Assembly: GCF_900182785.1 (NCBI RefSeq)
Contig: NZ_FXTS01000005.1
Coordinates: 1 to 64,000 of the forward strand
Reading direction: 5' to 3'
Length of the DNA: 64,000 bases
Origin: Oceanospirillum linum
GTDB taxonomy: Bacteria; Pseudomonadota; Gammaproteobacteria; Pseudomonadales; Halomonadaceae
Part shown: in pieces, positions 17,067 through 24,855 of the stretch
Layout of the letters: each line of letters begins with the position of its first letter
Numbering within the stretch: position 1 is the stretch's first letter
Translations under genes and position numbers: made by a program
Notes under the pieces: generated by a model
Databases searched by the model: none
Seen by the model: only the letters and a program-made list of their open reading frames with translations
Told to the model about the DNA's origin: nothing

Positions 17067-18017
17067 ATGCCATTTCCCATTGAAGACAAGCTGGTGATTG
17101 CGGTGTCCTCCAGCGCGCTATTTGATCTGAGCGAATCGGATCAGGTGTTCCGTGATCAGGGGGCCATCGCCTATAAAGCGTTTCAGGAGCAGAACCTGAA
17201 CAAGATACTGCAACGGGGCGTTGCCTTTCCTTTTATTCGCCGCTTTCTGAATTTTAATCAGCGTTTTCCCGGCGAGCAGCCGGTGGAAGTGGTGTTGCTG
17301 TCCCGTAACTCTCCCGCCACCGGCAAGCGTGTTTTCCGCTCTATCGAACACTACGGCTTAGGTATCTCCCGGGCCGCTTTTGTCAGTGGTGCGTCACCCT
17401 TCTCCTATATTCCGGCGTTTAACGCCTCTCTTTTTCTCTCCGGTAATGAAACCGATGTTCGGGCCGCCGTTATCGCGGGCTATCCAGCGGGCTTGGTGCT
17501 GCCGTCCAAGGTGGAGGATGATAGTTCAGATGCAGAGCTGCGCATCGCGTTCGATTTTGACGGTGTACTGGCGGATGATGAATCGGAAGCTGTTTTTAAA
17601 GCCCGCGGACTGGAAAAGTTTCAGGAATATGAGCAACAGCACCAGAACCGGGTTCATAATCCGGGACTTTTAGCGGATCTGTTCCGTAAATTATCCGCAC
17701 TGCAGGGGTTGGAAGATGCTGAACTGAGCCAGAATCCAAGCTATGAGCGAGTACTGAGAACAGCCATCATCACCGCCCGAAGTGCCCCCAGTCATGAGAG
17801 GGTGATCACCACGCTGGAAAGCTGGGGCGTTTCCCCGAACGAAACCTTTTTTCTGGGGGGAATGGATAAAAGCCGTATCCTGGATATTTTCCGACCGCAC
17901 CTGTTTTTCGATGATCAGGTCAGCCATTTAAATGCGCAAAATCTTGCTATGGTGCATATCCCCTTTGGTGTAGCCAACGCCACGGGGAACAATCCCGGCA
18001 CCGAGGAGGACCATTAA
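17067..18017 (+). CDS. 5'-nucleotidase (PF06189 family)
   Basis: A 316-residue HAD-fold 5'-nucleotidase like cytosolic NT5C1. The first half has VVLLSRNSPATGKRVF and the characteristic FLSGNETDV. The HAD nucleophile motif FDFDGVLADDESE is near residues 170-182, and the late acidic motif is FFDDQVSHL. It hydrolyses nucleoside monophosphates in the cytosol. GGAAGGAG lies 8 bases before its ATG. It is 23 bases after the cobyrinate synthase, so co-transcription is likely, perhaps linked to nucleotide-loop or salvage metabolism; that link is inference. Confidence 0.9.
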   Translation: MPFPIEDKLVIAVSSSALFDLSESDQVFRDQGAIAYKAFQEQNLNKILQRGVAFPFIRRFLNFNQRFPGEQPVEVVLLSRNSPATGKRVFRSIEHYGLGISRAAFVSGASPFSYIPAFNASLFLSGNETDVRAAVIAGYPAGLVLPSKVEDDSSDAELRIAFDFDGVLADDESEAVFKARGLEKFQEYEQQHQNRVHNPGLLADLFRKLSALQGLEDAELSQNPSYERVLRTAIITARSAPSHERVITTLESWGVSPNETFFLGGMDKSRILDIFRPHLFFDDQVSHLNAQNLAMVHIPFGVANATGNNPGTEEDH

Positions 18018-18051
18018 TTTCCCATGGGAAAAACCGCTTCGGTAACAAGAG

Positions 18052-18225
18052 CCCGTCTTTCTGCTTCTGGATGAACCCGATAACCATCTGGACCTGATCA
18101 GTAAGCAAATCCTGGCGGATGCCCTGAAAAACTATTCCGGTGGCTTTGCATTGATCTCTCACAATGGGATTTTTGCCCCTTCATGTGTAACTGAAACGCA
18201 GTACAGGCTTTGGCCAGAGGAATAA
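18052..18225 (+). pseudogene. ABC-F ATPase C-terminal remnant
   Basis: Read in frame from 18052, the DNA encodes LLLDEPDNHLDLISKQILAD, then ALKNYSGGFALISHNGIF. This is the Walker B/signature-distal end of an ABC-F family ATPase (normally DEPTNHLD and LVSHD). It ends RLWPEE and a stop at 18225. There is no start codon, no Walker A and no first ATPase domain. DEPDNHLD and SHNGIF are also altered from consensus, as expected of decaying sequence. It is a fragment left by a deletion. Confidence 0.82.
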
Positions 18226-18279
18226 AATCTGATTGCCCCTTGAATATCCCATTATTTTGTTTAGGGTTAGACGCAAATT

Positions 18280-18308
18280 ATGCCGGGTGCTTGCCCGGCA
18301 TGATTTTT
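18280..18308 (+). terminator. rho-independent terminator before the BCCT gene
   Basis: ATGCCGGG pairs with CCCGGCAT around a six-base loop, followed by GATTTTT. It ends rightward transcription coming from the cobyrinate synthase / 5'-nucleotidase genes and the ABC-F remnant. Confidence 0.8.
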
Positions 18309-18370
18309 AAACCATAGCTTGGTCGCGTTAAAGCAATATAACGCCCTTGAACCGAAATTAAGGATATCAG

Positions 18371-20092
18371 ATGTACAATCAGGCCCAGAAAGGCTTGTTC
18401 AAGGGGATGAATCCCCTGATGACACAGGTTTCAATTATTATGGTTATCGCCACACTGATCATGGGGAGTTTGTTTACCGAGATCAGTGCGCAAGGGATTG
18501 CTGCTGCACGCAGCTGGCTGGACCCTTTTCTGGAATGGTATTACGTACTTCTGGTGGCTTTCCTGCTGTTTTTCATGGTTTGGTTGGGAACCGGCCGCTA
18601 TAAGAAAGTTCGCCTTGGCCGTGACTGGGAGCGACCGGAATTTACCTATTTTGCCTGGATCAGTATGTTGTTTGCTGCCGGCACCGGGGTTGGGATTCTT
18701 TTTTGGTCGGTGGCTCAACCGATTATGCAGCTAAACAGTAATCCTTTTCTTCTGCCGGGTACATCTGAAGGCGATGCGGCGGTTGTTGCAATGCGTCTGT
18801 CTTTTTTTCATTGGGGGGTTAATGGCTGGGCAATTTTCTCCTTTGTGGCGCTGACCATGGCTTACTTTTCCTACCGCCACGATCTGCCGCTGACCGTACG
18901 CTCGGTGCTTTATCCTATTCTGGGGGAGCGGGTAAGAGGCCCTCTGGGTGATCTGGTGGATCTTCTGGCGGTATTTGGTACGGTCTTCGGTATCGCAACC
19001 ACATTGGGCCTGGGTGTTCAGCAGATGAATGCCGGGCTGCACCAGGTATTTGCTCTGGAAAACTCCACGACACTGCAACTGACCGTTATCGGCGTCATTA
19101 TGTTTATCGCAACAGCCTCTGTCGTATCCGGTGTATCAAAAGGGGTGCGCCTGCTGTCGGAGATGAACTTCTGGCTTAGTATTGCTGCCGTGCTCTTTAT
19201 GCTGCTGCTGGGGCCAACTCAGTACCTGGTCGGTGTAACCATTGAAGCCACCGGGGACTATATTCAGTCGCTGATCCGTATGACATTCCATACTAATGTC
19301 ACCCATGGCGACAGTTGGCAGTCAGAATGGACCGTATTTTTCTGGGGCTGGTGGCTGGCATGGTCGCCTTTTGTCGGTATGTTTATTGCCCGGATCTCCA
19401 GGGGACGCAGCTTTGGTGAGTTTGTTATGGGGGTATTGTTGGTACCAACGATTATCACCATTGTCTGGATCGGCTTGTTTGGTGGTACCGCCTTATATCA
19501 GGAGCTGTTCAGTAATGGCGGTGTGGTTGCTGCCGTGCAAAATGATGTATCAACGGCACTGTTTGTCACCATTGAGGGCATGGGGCTCGGTATGTTTACC
19601 CCTGTGATATCAACACTGCTGATTGTTCTGATCGGTACCTATCTGATTACATCGGCTAACGCTGGCACCCTGGTGATTAATACCATTCTGTCCGGTGGGG
19701 ATGCTGATCCACCTTCTGTTCACCGTATTTTATGGGGTATATTCCTGGCACTGCTGACCGCTGTCCTTCTGATCGCGGGGGGGCTGGGTACATTGCAGTC
19801 TGCAGTAATCACAGCGGCTATGCCTTTTTCTGTCGTAGTAATCTGTATGGTTATAGGCCTGTTAAAGGCACTGTCAGAAGAACGGTTTGCACCGCGTCAC
19901 GGTGAGTTGAGCCCATCGCCAGCAGAGCCCTGGGCCGTTACTGATGATATTGAAAAGGTTACAGCTGAGGCTGAAGTTAAAGCAGAAGAGAAGGCTCAGA
20001 AAGAAGCAAAAGAGAAAGAAAAAACCCATCTTAAAGAGCTTGAAGTTCAAAAGCATGAGGAAGAGGGCGAAGATACTCTATTGCGCCGTTAA
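18371..20092 (+). CDS. BCCT family (betaine/choline/carnitine-type) transporter
   Basis: A 573-residue inner-membrane symporter with about 12 hydrophobic segments. Family marks are the segment GTGVGILFWSVAQPI (the usual GxGIGxxFWxxAEP site), FFHWGVNGWAIFS, and WTVFFWGWWLAWSPFVGMFI with its aromatic cluster. These proteins import trimethylammonium compounds such as glycine betaine or choline for osmoprotection, fitting a marine cell. The C-terminal tail from about residue 535 is a run of Lys, Glu and Ala, probably a cytosolic osmosensing or coiled tail. The start ATG follows AAGGA by 7 bases. The exact substrate cannot be told. Confidence 0.94.
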   Translation: MYNQAQKGLFKGMNPLMTQVSIIMVIATLIMGSLFTEISAQGIAAARSWLDPFLEWYYVLLVAFLLFFMVWLGTGRYKKVRLGRDWERPEFTYFAWISMLFAAGTGVGILFWSVAQPIMQLNSNPFLLPGTSEGDAAVVAMRLSFFHWGVNGWAIFSFVALTMAYFSYRHDLPLTVRSVLYPILGERVRGPLGDLVDLLAVFGTVFGIATTLGLGVQQMNAGLHQVFALENSTTLQLTVIGVIMFIATASVVSGVSKGVRLLSEMNFWLSIAAVLFMLLLGPTQYLVGVTIEATGDYIQSLIRMTFHTNVTHGDSWQSEWTVFFWGWWLAWSPFVGMFIARISRGRSFGEFVMGVLLVPTIITIVWIGLFGGTALYQELFSNGGVVAAVQNDVSTALFVTIEGMGLGMFTPVISTLLIVLIGTYLITSANAGTLVINTILSGGDADPPSVHRILWGIFLALLTAVLLIAGGLGTLQSAVITAAMPFSVVVICMVIGLLKALSEERFAPRHGELSPSPAEPWAVTDDIEKVTAEAEVKAEEKAQKEAKEKEKTHLKELEVQKHEEEGEDTLLRR

Positions 20093-20161
20093 CCGCTGTC
20101 GGTATCGATGCCTCATAACGATGGGGCATTCCCGAAAGTGTTTAAATACGCTACCATCCGA

Positions 20162-20181
20162 TACTGTTTTTACGAACAGTA
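20162..20181. promoter_or_regulatory. LexA (SOS) box
   Basis: TACTG, ten bases (TTTTTACGAA), CAGTA: a full match to the gammaproteobacterial LexA consensus TACTG-N10-CAGTA. The symmetry extends a further 4 bases on each side (CCGA/TCGG). It lies 67 bases before the chosen start of the CLCA_X-type gene and 69 bases after the stop of the BCCT gene. It therefore probably represses the CLCA_X gene outside DNA damage. Confidence 0.82.
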
Positions 20182-20248
20182 TCGGGAGGCCGCCGGAGCA
20201 ACCCTACCTGCAAGATCACATAAACCTACAGCAGACTCCCATGCCCCC

Positions 20249-21118
20249 ATGCATCAGTTATTCCACCAGCACAAGGCCTTAAGTGATAAAGAACAGCGAT
20301 TTTACCGAAATGGCCCACGCCATCGGCAGGATGGCCATTGCGACTTTCTTCAGCTTCGGCAACGCTTTAACTTTCGTTCGATTGAGATAGGTCGCTGGGT
20401 TACCCAGCAAGAAAAGCTGAGTGCCGCAGACCGGTTTTATGATGCTCTTTGTGACCTGATGCTCATTTTGCAGGTTCCCGAATCTGTCATCTCTCTAAAG
20501 GGGACTCTGGCGTTACATTACGGTACCGGAGGTCGTCCCGGTGTTGCAGCTCATTATGCACCTAATCAGAGGGCTTTTGCCCTGGCAAAAAATGCTGGGC
20601 CCGGCAGCATCGCCCATGAGTGGTTCCATGCACTGGATCACTACCTTGCTAATAAGTCTTTCAGAACCGCAGAGGGTATCCGGTTTGCATCAGATCTCTG
20701 GTTACAGCAGGGAAGAGGCGGGCAGGATCTGATCGCCCATCCGTTAAATCATAAGTTAAGTGATTGTTTTGCAGCGGTGATGCTTAGCGAGAATGGTGAA
20801 GAGCCCAGCGAGCTGTTCCGCATGTCACTTCTGGCGGATAAAGCAACAGGGTTGAGTTACTACAGTCAACCTGAGGAGCTTTGTGCCAGAGCCTTCGAAG
20901 CTTTTGTGCAGGATGCTCAGATCAAAAACAATTTTCTGGTAAAGGGCACCAAGGCTTCAACCGAGGCTCAGTATGGCCTATATCCCAGAGGTGCCGAACG
21001 GAATCGTATTAATGCTCATTTTGCTGACTATTTTGCAATGCTGGGCCGGGCAGTGCGCAAGCAGGTAGAAGGATGCGAAACAAACCGATCAACCGATAAA
21101 GTAAACCGATTCCGGTAA
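20249..21118 (+). CDS. CLCA_X family protein with HExxH metallopeptidase motif
   Basis: A 289-residue protein. Conserved blocks are FYRNGPRHRQ, FNFRSIEIGRWV, RFYDALCDLMLILQVPESVI, and SIAHEWFHALDHYL, which contains an HExxH zinc-site motif at about residues 123-127. This matches proteins annotated CLCA_X. The frame is open back to 20108, but a consensus LexA box lies inside that extension, so the ATG at 20249 is the likelier start. Its ribosome site is weak. Damage-inducible expression is predicted. Substrate and role are unknown; a zinc peptidase is inferred from the motif only. Confidence 0.75.
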   Translation: MHQLFHQHKALSDKEQRFYRNGPRHRQDGHCDFLQLRQRFNFRSIEIGRWVTQQEKLSAADRFYDALCDLMLILQVPESVISLKGTLALHYGTGGRPGVAAHYAPNQRAFALAKNAGPGSIAHEWFHALDHYLANKSFRTAEGIRFASDLWLQQGRGGQDLIAHPLNHKLSDCFAAVMLSENGEEPSELFRMSLLADKATGLSYYSQPEELCARAFEAFVQDAQIKNNFLVKGTKASTEAQYGLYPRGAERNRINAHFADYFAMLGRAVRKQVEGCETNRSTDKVNRFR

Positions 21119-21187
21119 AATAAGCGCTAATCTGTCACTTTCACTCCGCAATACCTGCCCTGATTTTCTCAAAAGAGAGGCAGGGGC

Positions 21188-21280
21188 TTGAAATCAGCTT
21201 TAATAGCATGTTTCATGATCGGTGCCGGAAGCGCTATTGCCTTCTTACTTATTTTCCGAGGCCTAGGTGGTAGGTGCTAA
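21188..21280 (+). CDS. possible 30-residue membrane peptide
   Basis: A TTG after GAGAGGCAGGGG opens a 30-codon frame with one hydrophobic helix (ALIACFMIGAGSAIAFLLIF) and a short RGLGGRC tail. The purine-rich ribosome site and the amphipathic ends favour a real small membrane protein. The start is TTG and there is no homology that I recognise. Its last codons run into the TAGGTG repeat. Confidence 0.3.
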   Translation: MKSALIACFMIGAGSAIAFLLIFRGLGGRC

Positions 21281-21330
21281 TTGATAGGCTAATAAGTGAA
21301 TAAGTGATAGGTGAATAGGTGGATAGGTGA
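21264..21330 (+). repeat. degenerate short tandem repeat of TARGTG units
   Basis: The hexamer TAGGTG or TAAGTG recurs about seven times at a spacing of 7 to 8 bases, with degenerate units between (TAGGTGG, TAGGTGC, then TAAGTGAA, TAAGTGA, TAGGTGAA, TAGGTGGA, TAGGTGA). The stretch lies in the gap before the coiled-coil gene at 21384. It may be a simple-sequence expansion or a multi-site binding array. Confidence 0.55.
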
Positions 21331-21383
21331 CCGGCGATGACCAAAAATGATGTTCTAATAATTTTTCACAGTAAGGCTGGATA

Positions 21384-22079
21384 ATGAATCAGGATGCTAA
21401 CTTGCAGGATGTCTGTAAACAACAGATACAACGCTGGCTTGATGAAGGATATACCTTGAGCTCAATCTCAGCCGCTCAGCTCCACCAGAAAACGAGTGCA
21501 CCCTACACTCAATGCGTCGAAATTCTGCGCAATTTCACACCTGCTCAGGCCAAAAAAACAGCCGCTGACATCCCGCCACCTTCGGAAGCGCTGAAAAAAG
21601 TTTTTCAGCAAAATCAGCGACAGCTCTGGCAAGCTTTCTGGCAGGAGCATAAGGCAGAAATCGATACGCTGACTCAGGGTTTTAGTGATGAAAAAAAACA
21701 GCTTGTGCAGACCGCTGATGAACGCCTTGAGATGATTAAGACACTGGAGCAGAGTCTGTCAGAGAAAGAATCCAGCATTCGAAAGCTTCAGAAAAATAGC
21801 AGCCCAGCAGCCCCGAAAACACAGCAACAGGATTCAGCGTCTCATCATAGCAAGGAGATAAAACAGCTCAATCGTCAAATCAGTGACTATAAAGATGAGA
21901 TTGCACGACTGAAAGACCAGGTAAAAGCATCCGGCGAGCAAGTGCCTTATGATCCGGAAGCTTTGCGTAAGGAGCAGGAGCGTGGCGTGTTAGTCAGTCT
22001 GCTGGGTGTCGTTGGCATCGGCATAGAGAACCCGGAGCTGGCCTATACAATCGCTGATGCGTTATCAAGCGCAATCTAA
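21384..22079 (+). CDS. coiled-coil protein with KfrA-like N-terminus
   Basis: A 231-residue soluble protein. Residues 1-50 (CKQQIQRWLDEGYTLSSISA) look like a small helical DNA-binding domain of the KfrA_N sort, but weakly. Residues about 70-185 are charged heptads predicted to form coiled coil with a Pro/Gln/Ser break. The C-terminal 35 residues (LVSLLGVVGIGIENPELAYT) are hydrophobic and may mediate assembly. The genuine KfrA-like protein at 30632 gives a paralogous architecture in the same window. Function unknown; a nucleoid-associated or partition-type role is a guess. A terminator follows at 22088. Confidence 0.6.
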   Translation: MNQDANLQDVCKQQIQRWLDEGYTLSSISAAQLHQKTSAPYTQCVEILRNFTPAQAKKTAADIPPPSEALKKVFQQNQRQLWQAFWQEHKAEIDTLTQGFSDEKKQLVQTADERLEMIKTLEQSLSEKESSIRKLQKNSSPAAPKTQQQDSASHHSKEIKQLNRQISDYKDEIARLKDQVKASGEQVPYDPEALRKEQERGVLVSLLGVVGIGIENPELAYTIADALSSAI

Positions 22080-22087
22080 AGCCAAAA

Positions 22088-22114
22088 GCCGCCCTGAACT
22101 GGGCGGCTTTTTTT
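22088..22114 (+). terminator. terminator of the coiled-coil gene
   Basis: GCCGCCC pairs with GGGCGGC around six bases and runs into seven T. It sits 9 bases after the stop codon and abuts the stop of the opposing lipoprotein gene. Confidence 0.92.
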
Positions 22115-22853
22115 ATGGTTGTTTTGTCAGCTCAACCAGTGTGAAATAATCACCGCTGTTTTTTAGTAGACCTGCATTAATCACGCTGTTAGTACCGTTC
22201 TCATCTGAGAAAAAACCGTACCCCTCCCACTCACCATTCATAGCTACGTCATAGCAACCGGTGGTTGTGAAATCCATCTCAAACTCGTTATAACCAACAG
22301 TCTCCAGCTCAAAATCTCCCGTTGCTGTACAGCCTGTGGCAGGGTCAGTAACAGAGGCGATGATGCCAGCGTTGTTGATTGAGTACGGCAGGCCATCGGT
22401 ATCAGTCCAGGTGCCAGCGAAATCAGATAGAGAGATAGAGCGTTCGTACAGATCGGATTGTCTAATCAGTGAGAAATTACCGGTTTCGTCAAACCCAGAG
22501 TAGGGGCCGGATAGCGTTGCATTGTTGTATGTCAAATCAGCCGTTACACGCGCCCCCCAGTCTGAACCGGCACCGTCCATGTAATAGCGGGTATTCAGAT
22601 TCATCTTAGCACCTGATTCAGAAGCTGTGCCAAAAAGCATTTCAGCCTCATCAGATACCAGAACCACATCAGCATCCTGAGTGATCAGCAGCACAGAGTA
22701 TCCGGTTACTGTGCCTATCATGCTAGAACCGGTATAGATGCCTGCTTTTTGTTTTGATATGTCGTTGCTTGATGAGTCATCACTGCTGCTACCACCGCCA
22801 CCGCAGGCAGTTAGCAGGGCTGATGCTGTTAGCAAAAATATTCCTTTTTTCAT
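22113..22853 (-). CDS. putative lipoprotein of unknown function
   Basis: A 246-residue protein starting at the ATG before KKGIFLLTAS. Its lipoprotein signal has the lipobox LTAC with Cys17, followed by GGGGSSSDDSSSND, a flexible linker typical of exported lipoproteins. Asp is not at +2, so outer-membrane sorting is likely. The rest is rich in Gly, Thr and Tyr with alternating beta pattern and the repeated type of unit FAGTWTDTDGLPYSIN, suggesting a small beta barrel or sandwich. Two Cys residues (in GCTA and TGCYDV) could pair in the periplasm. I do not recognise a family. Confidence 0.75.
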   Translation of the reverse strand: MKKGIFLLTASALLTACGGGGSSSDDSSSNDISKQKAGIYTGSSMIGTVTGYSVLLITQDADVVLVSDEAEMLFGTASESGAKMNLNTRYYMDGAGSDWGARVTADLTYNNATLSGPYSGFDETGNFSLIRQSDLYERSISLSDFAGTWTDTDGLPYSINNAGIIASVTDPATGCTATGDFELETVGYNEFEMDFTTTGCYDVAMNGEWEGYGFFSDENGTNSVINAGLLKNSGDYFTLVELTKQP

Positions 22854-22982
22854 TCCTAAATTCCTATGCCACAAAGTTAAAAGAAAGTGGGTGTGGGGTA
22901 TGTGGTGCCGGGCATTGTATCTGCCCGAAAATAAAGAGCAATCCGTCGATAAACTGGCAAACCGCCTATTGAGCTGCTTCTA

Positions 22983-23513
22983 CTAAATTACCCCTTGATT
23001 AACCGGACAACATTCGCCCTTGCCTTGGAGGATCAGATTCTCCAACCGCTCAATTTCCGATTTTAGGTCTGTAACATCATTGGCCAGGTGATCACGTTCT
23101 GCAGTCACCACCGCCAACTGATGCTCCAACCGTGCGAGCTTCATTTCTAACAGCTGATTGACATCGTAAAAAGCCTGTAGCGAAGTCGGCCGGATCGGGC
23201 GTCCGCCGCCTACAGGCTGTAGGTGATAGATGGGTTTGCGGTGATAGGTTTTCTCCCCAGAGTCCACAATCCGGAATCGGTCAGAAAAGCCCTCAAACGG
23301 CAGGTGTCCTAAGAACAAAATCCGCATTAACAGAGCCGTGTTTTTATCGGGACGCTGCGTCCCTTTTTGCCATCTATAGACTGTTTTAGGGTGGACGTTC
23401 AGTTTCTCGTAGACTTCCGATACCGGCACCTGCACAAAGAAATGATCATCCTCAATCTTGAAAAGTGGTTCCGGACGTGATTTTCTGCGCGTATTTTTAG
23501 ACTGTTTTGTCAT
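22983..23513 (-). CDS. helix-turn-helix protein with C-terminal coiled coil
   Basis: A 176-residue protein. Residues about 27-55 (VPVSEVYEKLNVHPKTVYRW) form a helix-turn-helix with W-Q-K-G following, of the kind in phage or mobile-element regulators, with similarity in layout to DUF3653 proteins. A central GFSDRFRIVDSG block and a P-rich stretch precede a coiled coil (residues about 125-165, LARLEHQLAVVTAERDHLAN). The upstream gap carries an inverted repeat at 23576-23608 that could be its own operator. No target is known. Confidence 0.65.
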   Translation of the reverse strand: MTKQSKNTRRKSRPEPLFKIEDDHFFVQVPVSEVYEKLNVHPKTVYRWQKGTQRPDKNTALLMRILFLGHLPFEGFSDRFRIVDSGEKTYHRKPIYHLQPVGGGRPIRPTSLQAFYDVNQLLEMKLARLEHQLAVVTAERDHLANDVTDLKSEIERLENLILQGKGECCPVNQGVI

Positions 23514-23575
23514 AATAGCTAGAATTCCTTATAAAAAAATATTCCAAACTCCGGTTTATTCCGAAGCGGGCGCAG

Positions 23576-23608
23576 TTTTGCCCAAAAAACGGTAAAATCA
23601 GGGCAAAA
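23576..23608. promoter_or_regulatory. inverted repeat upstream of the HTH gene
   Basis: TTTTGCCC and GGGCAAAA face each other across 17 bases, about 60 bases before the HTH start on the minus strand. It is a candidate autoregulatory operator, based on position and symmetry alone. Confidence 0.35.
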
Positions 23609-23697
23609 ATAAGGGGTAAATAGGTCTAATTGCAGTGGATAAGCGCAAGGGGGAAAAACAGTTTGGTCAGGCTTAACATAATGGCTCGCTAATATTG

Positions 23698-23731
23698 CAT
23701 AATGTATATTATGTTAAATAACAATATTGTT
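23698..23731. promoter_or_regulatory. two AT-rich palindromes in the znu upstream region
   Basis: CATAATGTATATTATG (23698-23713, six-base arms) and the perfect palindrome AACAATATTGTT (23720-23731) lie about 170-200 bases before znuA. They may be regulator sites or parts of promoters. The stretch 23514-23901 holds no gene that I can support. Confidence 0.35.
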
Positions 23732-23805
23732 CCAGGCAGATCTGCAAAAGACAGGACTGGACAGTTTCTTTTAATATTGTAAGATTCGCGCCTGACGTCC
23801 GGTAC

Positions 23806-23820
23806 GTTATGTTGTAACAT
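23806..23820. promoter_or_regulatory. Zur-like operator of znuACB
   Basis: GTTATGTTGTAACA matches 11 of 14 positions of the gammaproteobacterial Zur consensus GTTATAATATAACA, and contains the symmetric core ATGTT-GT-AACAT. It is 80 bases upstream of znuA, where repression by zinc-loaded Zur is expected. Confidence 0.65.
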
Positions 23821-23901
23821 TAAGACATCTAATAACGCCACTCTAATTTTGGCCAGCCTTTCACCCCTTTGGCCCTCTGAATGCAGGAGCATGAACGCTA
23901 A

Positions 23902-24855
23902 ATGAGCGTCAGACTTTCAGCTTATCGACAACAAGCCCTCTTATCATCAGCCCTCTGTTTTATTGCTTTTCTGATGCTGCTTTTCACCCCGGTCAGCTCA
24001 GCGGCAGATAAGCCCTTGGTGTTCGTCAGCGTGTCACCACAGAAATACCTGCTTCAGCAAATTGCCGGAGACCAGGTAAATATCGAAGTTTTGGTTCAGC
24101 CGGGCCATAATCCACACAGTTACGATCCTTCTGCACGCCAAATGGCGCGATTGGCTAAAGCTCAGATGCTTATGACGACCGGTGTCCCTTTTGAACAGGT
24201 TTGGCTACCGAGAATCAGCCGGCTGAATTCAGAAATGCGCCTGGTTGACACTTTAGCCGGTTCAGCACCTGTTAAAGCGGCTTATATCTCACGTCATGAC
24301 CATCATGAAGATCAGGTCCATGATCATGACGCACACAGTAGCCATGATGAACACTCACATGACCATGAAAACATGGACCCTCATATCTGGATGGACCCCA
24401 TGAAGGCTCTCTCTCAGGCTCGAATCATGACCGATGCCCTGAAAGAGTTGCGCCCTGAAACTGCGGAAATATTTGAGCAAGGTTATTTATCATTAGCTAA
24501 CGAGCTTAAAGCACTTGACCGTGAAGTGCATGAGTTACTGGAGCCGTATGAAGACCGAACCTTTATGGTGTTTCATCCGGCCTGGGGACACTTTGCCGCA
24601 CGCTACCATCTTAAGCAGATTGCAATCGAATATCAGGGTAAGTCACCGTCTGCCCGTCAGCTGGTAGGCCTATCTGAAACAGCTAAAGCTGAGAATATTA
24701 AGGTGATTCTGGTTCAGGAGCAGTTCAATCAAAAACCCGCTGAACGTATAGCCGAGAATATTGGCGCACGGGTTGTTAAAGCTGACCCTCTGCCGGAAAA
24801 TTTACCTAAGGCGATTCGGATGCTAAGCGAGCAGCTGCTGGAGTCCTGGCACTAA
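23902..24855 (+). CDS. znuA: zinc ABC transporter substrate-binding protein
   Basis: A 317-residue periplasmic zinc-binding protein. It has an N-terminal signal peptide (residues 1 to about 34, ending VSSAADKP), conserved GHNPHSYDP with a metal-ligand His, and an acidic His-rich loop (HDHHEDQVHDHDAHSSHDEH) before MDPHIWMDP. FHPAWGHF and IEYQGKSPSA also fit. The best ribosome site (AGGAG) actually serves an ATG 11 bases upstream, encoding only MNAK and then a stop. That stop overlaps the znuA start as ATGA, so a four-codon leader may couple initiation. First gene of znuACB. Confidence 0.95.
   Translation: MSVRLSAYRQQALLSSALCFIAFLMLLFTPVSSAADKPLVFVSVSPQKYLLQQIAGDQVNIEVLVQPGHNPHSYDPSARQMARLAKAQMLMTTGVPFEQVWLPRISRLNSEMRLVDTLAGSAPVKAAYISRHDHHEDQVHDHDAHSSHDEHSHDHENMDPHIWMDPMKALSQARIMTDALKELRPETAEIFEQGYLSLANELKALDREVHELLEPYEDRTFMVFHPAWGHFAARYHLKQIAIEYQGKSPSARQLVGLSETAKAENIKVILVQEQFNQKPAERIAENIGARVVKADPLPENLPKAIRMLSEQLLESWH

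Noticed and set aside
22911..22938. Terminator-like stem (CGGGCA/TGCCCG) between the lipoprotein and HTH genes
   Set aside because: No T run follows on either strand and both flanking genes read leftward, so it does not sit where a terminator is needed.
23689..23892. 67-residue frame opposite the znu upstream region
   Set aside because: It runs through the Zur-like box and other palindromes and has no homology. The region is better read as regulatory DNA.
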